From contig CAXXQP010000002.1 of assembly GCA_963663905.2 (NCBI GenBank), forward strand, positions 62,001 through 126,000: a stretch of DNA of 64,000 nucleotides. The letters are read 5' to 3'. A program made the position numbers and the translations under genes. Of the stretch, positions 54,947 to 62,837 are shown in pieces; the stretch's first letter is position 1, and each line of letters opens with the position of its first letter. This DNA comes from Saccharicrinis sp963663905 (GTDB lineage Bacteria > Bacteroidota > Bacteroidia > Bacteroidales > Marinilabiliaceae). The notes under the pieces are model-generated. The model was not told the origin of the DNA. It did no database searches and saw only the letters and a program-made list of their open reading frames with translations.

Positions 54947-55420
54947 ATGTTTACATTGTCATCAGGTAAGCATGCTGTAATATGCAATGTGTATATTACA
55001 GCATGCTTACTACAAAGGTACAGAAGCCTATATGCAAGACCTGTCTTGATCGAAATCGAACAATGGCTAAAAAGCAACATTAATAAAGTGGTACCCCAGA
55101 GTCCAATTGGAAAAGCAATTACCTATACATACAACCTATGGCCTAGATTAAAAGCTTATATTGATAATGGTAAATATGAAATCGATAATAATAAGATTGA
55201 AAATGCTATACGTCCATTAGCTTTAGGTCGGAAAAACTATTTATTTGCAGGTTCACATTCTGCAGCACAAAAAGCTGCCATGATGTATTCTTTCTTTGCT
55301 ACATGTAAAATTAATGAGGTAAATCCTTTAGAATGGGTGACCTTTGTACTAGAAAAAATACAAGATTGTAAAATATCTCAACTTAAAGAACTTCTTCCTC
55401 AAAATTGGAAACCCAATTAG
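54947..55420 (+). pseudogene. IS66 tnpB start fused to tnpC end
   Basis: The first six codons (MFTLSS) are the start of tnpB. The frame then passes through a 45-bp palindrome and continues in the C-terminal third of TnpC, with IENAIRPLALGRKNYLF and ISQLKELLPQNWKPN. The middle of the element, about 1.5 kb including the DD part of the catalytic domain, is missing. No function is expected. Confidence 0.8.
54966..55010. repeat. 45-bp perfect palindrome made of IS66 ends
   Basis: GTAAGCATGCTGTAATAT, nine bases, then the exact reverse complement. Each arm equals the left end of the element at 54564. It marks the deletion point between tnpB and tnpC. Confidence 0.8.
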
Positions 55421-55490
55421 AACTTATTACTATATTTTCAATTTTCCAATAGTGTACTTTGCAACACGGATACTGTCGGCCGTTGGCAAT

Positions 55491-56900
55491 CTAGATTAAA
55501 AAATCGGTGAATTGCACTCTCAGCTCATCCATGGAGACATGGCCATCTACTATACCACCGGCATTAAAATCCATCCAGTTTTGCTTATGGTTGAATAGTT
55601 TGGAGTTGGTGGCTATTTTCATGGTTGGCACAAAACTACCAAAGGGTGTTCCACGGCCTGTAGTAAACAGTACCATTTGGCAACCCGTAAATCCAAGGGC
55701 TGAACTGGCCACTAAATCGTTGCCTGGAGACCATAGGAGGTTGAGACCTGGCTTCTTAATCTGTTCGCCATAATTGAGCACATCATTAACAATGGCATCG
55801 CCACCTTTTTGAACGCAACCCAGGGATTTTTCTTCCAGGGTTGTGATGCCACCATTTTTGTTGCCTGGCGATGGATTTTCGTAGATAGGCTGGTCACTGG
55901 CTCTGAAATAATCCTTGAAGCCATTAATGAGCTCAACTGTTTTACAGAATACTGCATGGTTCTGAGCGCGTTCCATCAGGATGGTTTCAGCTCCAAACAT
56001 CTCGGGTACTTCTGTTAATACAGTTGTGCCGCCTTGTGCCACTAACCAGTCCGAAAACCTGCCTAGTAAGGGGTTGGCAGTAATGCCTGAGAAGCCATCG
56101 CTGCCACCACATTTAAGGCCAATTTTCAGCTTAGAAACCGGCACAGCCTGGCGCTTATCGGTTCTCATCTTTTCGCACAGCTCCTTCACCATCTCCAGTC
56201 CGGTTTCCACTTCATCTTCCACCTCTTGAGAGATGAGAAACTTCACCCGTTCCTTGTTCCATTCGCCAAGAATCTCTTGCAGCTGAGAAACCTGGTTGTT
56301 TTCACAACCCAGGCCCAATACCAGCACACCGCCTGCATTAGGATGCTTAATGGCTGCAGCCAAAGCTTTTTGTGTGTTCAGGTGGTCGCCGCCCAGTTGA
56401 GAGCAACCATACTGATGGTTTAGTACCAAAATATCATCGAGGTGGCTGGTATCCGATTCTGCTTTCAGTTGCTCAACTATCAGTTTGGCCTGGCCGTTGA
56501 CACAGCCTACTGTTGGGATAATCCAGAGTTCGTTGCGGATGCCAACATCACCATTGCTGCGTACATAGCCGTTGAAGGTCCGTTCTTCCTTATGGATTTT
56601 TAAAGGCTGACCTTTGGGCGTATATTGGTATTCCAGATTTTCGTCAAGGCCAGTTATGATATTGTGAGAATGCACATGTTGTCCGTTTGCAATATTCTCT
56701 TTAGCCACGCCGATGGAATAACCATATTTAATGATGTGCTCACCTTTGACAATGGGGGCAATGGCCACCTTATGGCCTTGTGGAATATCGGCCTTAACCG
56801 AAAGTTTCGTGGCCATCACTTCTAGTTCAGTACTCGCAGAAATAGGTTCAAGCGCCACTACCACATTATCGTTGGGGTGTATATGTAAAATCTTACTCAT
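55491..56900 (-). CDS. uxaA: Altronate dehydratase
   Basis: A 469-residue protein matching UxaA. The N-terminal SAF-type domain (MSKILHIHPNDNVVVALEPI, IPQGHKVAI) and the main domain with RSNGDVGIRNELWIIPTVGCVNGQA, LNHQYGCSQLGGDH, LKCGGSDGFSGITANPLLG and the late TTGRGTPFG are all present. It converts D-altronate to 2-keto-3-deoxygluconate in galacturonate breakdown. It looks intact, unlike uxaB just upstream on the same strand. Confidence 0.92.
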   Translation of the reverse strand: MSKILHIHPNDNVVVALEPISASTELEVMATKLSVKADIPQGHKVAIAPIVKGEHIIKYGYSIGVAKENIANGQHVHSHNIITGLDENLEYQYTPKGQPLKIHKEERTFNGYVRSNGDVGIRNELWIIPTVGCVNGQAKLIVEQLKAESDTSHLDDILVLNHQYGCSQLGGDHLNTQKALAAAIKHPNAGGVLVLGLGCENNQVSQLQEILGEWNKERVKFLISQEVEDEVETGLEMVKELCEKMRTDKRQAVPVSKLKIGLKCGGSDGFSGITANPLLGRFSDWLVAQGGTTVLTEVPEMFGAETILMERAQNHAVFCKTVELINGFKDYFRASDQPIYENPSPGNKNGGITTLEEKSLGCVQKGGDAIVNDVLNYGEQIKKPGLNLLWSPGNDLVASSALGFTGCQMVLFTTGRGTPFGSFVPTMKIATNSKLFNHKQNWMDFNAGGIVDGHVSMDELRVQFTDFLI

Positions 56901-56910
56901 TGTACTGTGT

Positions 56911-58347
56911 TTATATGATTTGTTTTAGTGTTGACTCTATGCCTTGTACCATTATTGCCTCGATGTATCGGGCAACGGCTGTGCTTAATCCCTCTACTGC
57001 TGACAGGTCTGTATTCCAGATGGCTTTGTTAGAAAGGATGTTGGACGTTAATGTGTTGTATGATTCCATCTTTATCCATTCATTCTGGATGAAAGCTACG
57101 TGTTCAGGCGTATCGTTAATAGTGAACTCGAGATTGTTGTACTTACCACGATAAAGTACTAGTAAAGCAGCTAATGAGAAACTAACCTTTGCAGGGAGTT
57201 GTCCAGTTCTTTGCAGGCCATCCATCAAAGATGGATAATCTCGTGTCATCCATTTTGAGAGCGAGTTCAGAGAAATGTCCTCAAGGAAATGACGAATAAA
57301 TGGATTAAAGAAGCGCTCAAGGATTTCACTGGCAAAGTCTTTTAAAGCGTTTTTATCACCTTCGATATTCGGAATGATTTCCTGAGCCACCATTTCGTTA
57401 ATGAATGTGCCCAATGTATGGTCATCAAAAGCTTCTTTAAGTTTTGTAACCGCTTAACAAACCGACAGGTACCAATGCTGTGTGTGCACCATTCAGGATA
57501 CGTACTTTCTTATCGCGGAACTTGGTCATGTCTTCTAACCAAACTACGTTCAGTCCAGCTTTGTCAAACGGATATTTCTCCCGAATAGCTTGTGGCGCTT
57601 CAATGGCCCAAAGGTGGAAATACTCACCCGCCACAACTAGGTTGTCTTCATACCCTAAATCAGCTTGTATGGCTTTAATATTATTCTTTGGAAAACCAGG
57701 TACGATTCGGTCAACCAGTGTGTTGCAAAATGTACAACTATTATTAATCCAAGCGATAAAATCATCTTCCAGTTGATTAGTTGCCGATAACTCCAAAACT
57801 ATTTCTTTGAGTATGGATGCATTTTTATCAATAAGCTCGCAACAAAAGAAAGTTAATCCTTTATCAGCAGCACCATTAAAATGTTTGTAACGCAGGTATA
57901 ATAATTGAGTTATTTTTCCGGGGAATGACTTAGGAGGGGCAGCAAAAATATCTTCATTATCAACACGACTTATACCAGATTCTGTTGTGTTAGATACTAT
58001 TAATTCTAATCCTGAATTTAAGAAATAGTTTTTGTAGGCCTCATATTGTGTATAAGGATTAATCGAATCCATAATACAATCTACTAGTTCAGTTTCCTGA
58101 ACAGGTTGACCATTTCTAATACCTTGCAAAAGCACATGGTATAAATTATCTTGTTTGTTTAGTAAATCGACCATTCCTTGTGCCATGGGCTGTACTATGA
58201 CCACGCCATTATTAGTGCCAAGAGATGTATTGGATTTATGGATCATCCAATCAACAAAGGCTCGTAAAAAATTTCCTTCTCCAAATTGAAGAATTTTGAA
58301 TTCATGATTCCTACGTTGGGATAAGTTGTTCTGTTAAGTACTTGCAT
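56911..58347 (-). pseudogene. uxaB: Tagaturonate reductase with two frameshifts
   Basis: The start MQVLNRTTYPNVG is in frame 1. The sequence then continues in another frame with KILQFGEGNFLRAFVDWMIHKSN through KVRILNGAHTALVPVGLLSG, and returns to frame 1 as AVTKLKEAFDDHTLGTF to the end. The total length, 1437 bases or 479 codons, is that of UxaB. The indels lie near 58303-58310 and 57445-57460. The NAD-dependent reductase would make altronate from tagaturonate. Sequencing error is an alternative explanation. Confidence 0.85.
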
Positions 58348-58408
58348 AGTATTTTAATTGTGAATTTTTGATACAATATTAAATGATCGGACAAATATAA
58401 ATATAAAA

Positions 58409-58426
58409 AGTGTGTGCGCACACACT
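58409..58426. promoter_or_regulatory. 18-bp perfect palindrome upstream of uxaB/uxaA
   Basis: AGTGTGTGCGCACACACT lies about 62 bases upstream of the uxaB start on the minus strand. Its symmetry fits a LacI- or GntR-type operator controlling the uronate genes. The rest of 58348-58628 shows no gene. Confidence 0.55.
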
Positions 58427-58628
58427 AAAGTGATTATATCTGTACAAAATTATTTTTTACAGTTTGTAATTAATTTGCCAGTAGGTGTTTAATACGTGAT
58501 ATGAATTAAAGAATTGTTTATGGCTACGTGCTTTAAGAATCAGGATATATAAGTACTTAGAAAAATGTAAATATAGAAATAGGCTGTTGCATGTAGGTAT
58601 AAAATAGTTTTTAAGAATATAAGAATAA

Positions 58629-58976
58629 ATAAAAAAAATCATTTTCGGAGATATTATGCTCGGTTTATCTACGCCTGGTTATCAACGATTTTATCAAACC
58701 ACTGAGTTAGATATTTGTCATAGAGGAGGGGAGGCAAATGTGGTCTGTGTATTAGTGGTTTATGGTGTCGATGCATAATTAGTTACATGTTTGCTTAGGA
58801 ATGAAATGGGTGATGCCTGTATGAAACAGTTACGTAAATACGGTGTAAGTACAGGTGATATTTTATATGGCGACGAACACATAGTGATCTATTTTCTTGA
58901 AACCGGAGCTGTAGTATATGCCAATAAAGTAATTTATGATCGAGTGTACTCATCTTTTTCGGGTATTGAACCTTGA
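58629..58976 (+). pseudogene. kdgK: 2-keto-3-deoxygluconate kinase fragment
   Basis: The plus strand reads KIIFGDIMLGLSTPGYQRF, HRGGEANVVCVLVVYGVDA, stop (58776), then LVTCLLRNEMGDACMKQLRK and EHIVIYFLETGAVVYANKVI, matching the first about 115 residues of PfkB-type KdgK (STPGYQRF, GGEANVA, GIYFLE). The remaining two thirds, including the ATP site and catalytic Asp, are absent. Its enzyme would phosphorylate the product of UxaA. Confidence 0.82.
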
Positions 58977-58995
58977 ATGGTTAATTGAATGAAGT

Positions 58996-59361
58996 TTTAA
59001 AGGATGTGTTATAAAACGCATTCCTATACTATATATGCCAATTACTGACTTTAAGGACGTATTGGAAGTTGATTTAGTAGGATCTTTCTTTGTTTCCACG
59101 AGAGTTGTTCCAAAGATGATTGAAAGACTATCAGGTAAGGTGATTAACATATTTTCGATGATGAGTGAATATGGGCATCCATTTTATGATCTTGTTATGA
59201 CAAGAATTCCGGCTGCTCGTTAGAAAAAGACTACGGATGAAGGAAATGCAGCTGTGTTTTTAGCATCAAAGGCAAGTGACTTTGTCAATGGACCTGTATT
59301 GCATGTTTGATGGGGTATTTTGGCCAACTTTGGTTATGTAAAAAACGAAAATGTTATTTAA
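58996..59361 (+). pseudogene. Short-chain dehydrogenase (KduD/gluconate 5-dehydrogenase-like) remnant
   Basis: CVIKRIPILYMPITDFKDVLEVDLVGSFFVSTRVVPKMIERLSGKVINIFSMMSEYG matches the central part of this SDR group. After a stop at 59221 the same frame continues with EGNAAVFLASKASDFVNGPVLHV, a stop, and WGILANFG, which is the C-terminus. The Rossmann N-terminus and the YxxxK active site are lost. These enzymes act in unsaturated-uronate breakdown. Confidence 0.8.
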
Positions 59362-59370
59362 TGATAAGTA

Positions 59371-59640
59371 ATGCGAATCAAGGGTTGAACCCCTATAGGG
59401 TTCTCTTCTTTATTATCTGATTTTCCACGGGTTACACCCGCGGTTATTAGCTACGCTGATCTTCGATTCATATTCAATCCCTAACGGGATTTGTTTTTAA
59501 GACAGTCATAGATAATACTGACTTCAAAATACCCTAAAAGGGTAAAATTTGAATAACCCTGGGTGTAACCCAGGGGACTGTACCCATGAGTTCACAACAC
59601 TGAAGGTGTTGAGTTATTATTTTCAACTCTTGATTCGCAT
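59371..59640. mobile_element. MITE-like element with terminal inverted repeats
   Basis: 270 bp, starting ATGCGAATCAAGGGTTGA and ending with TCAACTCTTGATTCGCAT (one mismatch as inverted repeats), and flanked by the direct repeat AAGTA on both sides (59366-59370, 59641-59645). It holds no gene but several hairpins, including GGGTTACACCC and its partner GGGTGTAACCC. The remainder of the gap to 59903 contains one more hairpin (TGCCAC/GTGGCA near 59697-59725). Confidence 0.7.
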
Positions 59641-59903
59641 AAGTAGTTATTATTAGTATACTTTAAAGATTTGTTTTATCCAGTTAAGGCTAAAGTGCCA
59701 CGTGCAAATTGTATTGCATGTGGCATTATTAGTTTGTCGAAATTAGCAAGATATGTCCAGTTCGATCCAGCTTGTTTAGTGCCTTTAAATCCTATAAAAA
59801 AAAGTGATTTGCGTAATTTGCGTTAGGCTTTCGATGTACAAATTCGTAAAAAAACTGTATAATCAATCACAACAAAAAATGGCACCCCCTTTAATTTTGG
59901 AAC

Positions 59904-61172
59904 ATGTCTAAAGAGTTTAATTATATGAAGTCATTAGTTGTTATACTTATAATTATTGCAGGTGCTGTAACGGTTGTTTGTTCTAATTATGACACACATT
60001 CTACATACTCATTCTCACAGGAACAAGTAAAATCTATAACTAAAAAAGTTGCCGATAGACAAATTCTAGCTTTTGAAGACTTGCCTATTCATAGAACCGA
60101 TTCAGTTGTACATCAGGTAAATGCCAAAATGGAGAATAGTACTAAATATAAACAAACAGGTTTATATAGTCAAAATCGGCATGAAATATCCTGGTCAAGT
60201 AGCGTTTTATATGCCGGCATGTATGACTGGAGTGACATTACTGAAGAACCTGATAAATATAAAAAATGGTTTATAAGGATAGGTGAAGAGAATGATTGGA
60301 AATTAGGGGGGCGTTCATATCACGCGGAAGATCATGCTATTGGACATCTGTATACTTCGATATATGAGGATTGTGGCAGTAAAAAAATGATACTTCCTAC
60401 AATCATGCGCTTTGATTCCATATTAATCAATCGAAAAACTGGCTCCCTAGAGTGGGTATCGCCTGCTGAAGTAAAAGCCGGTAAAAACGAAACGGATTGC
60501 TACAACCGCTGGGGTTGGGCAGATGCATTATTTATGGCACCTCCGGTATGGGTGAGGCTGGCACGTATAACAAGTGAGATCAAATACCTGGAGTTTATGG
60601 ATGAAGAGTACCATGCTACGTATGATTTGCTATACGATAAAAGTGAAAAGCTTTTTTTTCAGGATGCTTCTTATTTCTCTTTGAAAGAGAAAAATGGGCG
60701 GAAGATATTTGAGTCGAAAGGTAATGGTTTGGTTTTCGCAGGATTAGCCCTTGTGATTTCTGACTTGCCCAAAGACTGGCCCGGACGTCAGTTTTATGTT
60801 ACTCTATTTCATGAAATGGCCTTTCGGCTTAAGTCCCTTCAGCGCGACGATGGCACCTGGGGCAGAAGATTACTTGGTGATGTTGGTGATTATCCGAATG
60901 TGGATATTGGTGGAACAGCCTTTTTTACATATGGTATAGCAAGGGGCATAAATATGGGTGTTTTACAAAGAGCGGATTTTGAACCTGCTGTGTTGCATGC
61001 ATGGAATTCATTGACCTTAATGGTGACTACTGGTGGTTTATTGGGTTATAAGCAAGCTATGGATACAGCCACTGAAAATGATAATTCTGCCCAAAAAGAA
61101 GTTGAGGATGTTGGGGCTTTTTTGGTGGCCGGGTCAGAAGTGTATAAGCTTGTAAAAAAAGATGTACGATAA
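59904..61172 (+). CDS. GH105-like unsaturated rhamnogalacturonyl/glucuronyl hydrolase
   Basis: A 422-residue (alpha/alpha)6-barrel enzyme. The start could be 59904 or, better placed after a TAATTTTG box, 59925 (MKSLVVILIIIAGAVTVVC), which gives a signal peptide. Family features are ISWSSSVLYAGMYDW, the catalytic region NRWGWADALFMAPPVWVRLA, and QRDDGTWGRRLL near the C-terminus with GGTAFFTYGIARG. Such enzymes hydrate and remove unsaturated uronate left by lyases on side chains. It lies 77 bases before the first carbohydrate-binding-like gene. Confidence 0.85.
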   Translation: MSKEFNYMKSLVVILIIIAGAVTVVCSNYDTHSTYSFSQEQVKSITKKVADRQILAFEDLPIHRTDSVVHQVNAKMENSTKYKQTGLYSQNRHEISWSSSVLYAGMYDWSDITEEPDKYKKWFIRIGEENDWKLGGRSYHAEDHAIGHLYTSIYEDCGSKKMILPTIMRFDSILINRKTGSLEWVSPAEVKAGKNETDCYNRWGWADALFMAPPVWVRLARITSEIKYLEFMDEEYHATYDLLYDKSEKLFFQDASYFSLKEKNGRKIFESKGNGLVFAGLALVISDLPKDWPGRQFYVTLFHEMAFRLKSLQRDDGTWGRRLLGDVGDYPNVDIGGTAFFTYGIARGINMGVLQRADFEPAVLHAWNSLTLMVTTGGLLGYKQAMDTATENDNSAQKEVEDVGAFLVAGSEVYKLVKKDVR

Positions 61173-61249
61173 TTAACAAATAAAAATTACTTATACTATA
61201 CGTTTAAGTCGGTAAGTTATTATAAATCAATTAAATCAATTATTTTATC

Positions 61250-61759
61250 ATGAAAACAAAAGTGCTACTATTAATGCTCGTGAGCATTGGCTTATCTATC
61301 AATGCTGTTGCACAAATTAAAAATGGTGATATGGAAAAAAACCGTAATACCAAATGGCCATGGAATTTGCATGTAAATAATGCTGGTACAGAAACACCAG
61401 GTGCAGCAACACAGACCTACGAAGCTTATGATGCTCCGGCAAGCGGTCATTTTCTACAAGTGGTGGTGAGTAAGGCAAATACTGAAAAACCATGGAATTT
61501 GAGAGTGAGACAAGGAGAAATAAGTATTGGTGCAAGTGATACTAAAATAACCTTTAAAGCAAGAGGTACTGTGGGTGGTGAGCTTTTGAGAATCAAATAT
61601 GATGGAGATGGAAAACAAGAAGCTGATTTTACCTTAACAACAGACTGGGCAGAATATGAATTGGATTTGCCTGCTTCTTTTCAAGGTACAACTGGTACTA
61701 TTTCATTCTGGACAAAAAGTGTAGGCACCTATCAATTTGATGATGTGGTTTTGAAGTAA
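61250..61759 (+). CDS. Secreted carbohydrate-binding-module-like protein, no sorting domain
   Basis: A 169-residue protein with a signal peptide (MKTKVLLLMLVSIGLSINAVAQ) and one beta-sandwich of the CBM4/9/22-type pattern: NGDMEKNRNTKWPWNL, LRVRQGEISIGASDTKITFKARG, ELLRIKYDG and the closing GTYQFDDVVLK. It is a close paralogue of the next gene over its whole mature length but stops where that protein has a linker and sorting domain. It may stay in the periplasm or be released. Confidence 0.75.
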   Translation: MKTKVLLLMLVSIGLSINAVAQIKNGDMEKNRNTKWPWNLHVNNAGTETPGAATQTYEAYDAPASGHFLQVVVSKANTEKPWNLRVRQGEISIGASDTKITFKARGTVGGELLRIKYDGDGKQEADFTLTTDWAEYELDLPASFQGTTGTISFWTKSVGTYQFDDVVLK

Positions 61760-61972
61760 AATAAAGCCTTTGACAGGACTTACTTTTATCCATTAATTTA
61801 ATATGGCAATAGTAGAAAGGATGATGTTGTAGTCTTAAGGTGTTTATTATTAATGTATTGGAATGGTGTATGAATTTATAAAAAAACCGTACACAATTGA
61901 ACAAGCAGCAATCACCTTTCTTCTATTTTTAAATCGACTAAAATTTTATTAAAAGACTAAAATTATTTTATT

Positions 61973-62731
61973 ATGAAAGCAAAACTACTTTTTATAATGT
62001 TTGTAAGCTTTGGGTTATCTGTCAACACCATTGCGCAAATTTTAAATGGTGATATGGAATCTACAGGTAATCTAAGCTGGCCCTGGAATTTGAATGTAAA
62101 TAATAATAATACTACTACGCCAGGTGCAGCAACACAGACCTACGAAGCTTATGATGCTTCTGAAACCAATCATTTTCTACAAGTGGTGGTGACTGCTGCA
62201 AATACTGATGCACCATGGAATTTGAGAGTGAGACAAGGAAATGTAGGTATTGGTGCAAGTGATACCAAAATAACGTTTAAAGCAAGAGGCACTGCGGGTG
62301 GCGAGCTTTTAAGAATTAAATATGATGGAGGTACACCAGCTGATGAAGATGATTTTACCTTAACAACAACCTGGGAGCCATATGAATTGGTTTTGCCTGC
62401 TTCTTCTCAAGGTACAACTGGTACTCTTTCATTCTGGACTCAAAGCGTGGGTACCTATCAATTTGATGATGTGGAATTAGTTAGTACTTCAACTGCTATA
62501 TCAGACGATGTGATGGCTGGTGTTAAGGTATGGTATGCTGCCTCTAATAATACGCTTAATATTGATGGTATTACAGCCAATACGGTTAGTGTTTATTCAT
62601 TGAGCGGTGCCAAGGTAGCAGAATACAATGCACCAGGTTCAACACTTACATTAGGTCAAATTCCTTCAGGACTGTATGTGGTATCAGTTGCTACTGATGC
62701 GGGCACAAAAGTGGTGAAGATTAAAAAATAA
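61973..62731 (+). CDS. Secreted CBM-like protein with type IX sorting domain
   Basis: A 252-residue paralogue of the preceding gene (shared GAATQTYEAYDA, FLQVVV, APWNLRVRQG). The added C-terminal about 70 residues end VSVYSLSGAKVAEYNAPGST, IPSGLYVVSV and TKVVKIKK, the pattern of the type IX secretion C-terminal domain, so the protein is exported across the outer membrane and probably anchored at the surface. It may capture the glycan there. Confidence 0.8.
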   Translation: MKAKLLFIMFVSFGLSVNTIAQILNGDMESTGNLSWPWNLNVNNNNTTTPGAATQTYEAYDASETNHFLQVVVTAANTDAPWNLRVRQGNVGIGASDTKITFKARGTAGGELLRIKYDGGTPADEDDFTLTTTWEPYELVLPASSQGTTGTLSFWTQSVGTYQFDDVELVSTSTAISDDVMAGVKVWYAASNNTLNIDGITANTVSVYSLSGAKVAEYNAPGSTLTLGQIPSGLYVVSVATDAGTKVVKIKK

Positions 62732-62749
62732 TTAGTTATTCAATTCCAG

Positions 62750-62787
62750 AAAATCGTCTTTGAACTGCGTTTCAAAGACGATTTTTA
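62750..62787 (+). terminator. Hairpin terminator
   Basis: AAAATCGTCTTTGAA and TTCAAAGACGATTTTT pair perfectly around a 6-base loop. It lies about 20 bases after the stop of the sorting-domain protein and before the last GH2 gene. Confidence 0.8.
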
Positions 62788-62837
62788 ATATTTGGGTGCT
62801 TGTTTTAAAGATTATTTCGCAAACAAAGTTAGTTAAT

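Larger units (their letters stand above)
54564..55430 (+). mobile_element. Degraded IS66-family element
   Basis: It starts with an IS66-type end (GTAAGCATGCTGTAATATACA), carries a tnpA, then loses tnpB and most of tnpC by deletion, and ends with the last part of tnpC. The sequence differs from the nested IS66 pair, so it is another member of the family. The right end is uncertain; ACTTATTAC near 55429 may be its remains. Confidence 0.75.
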
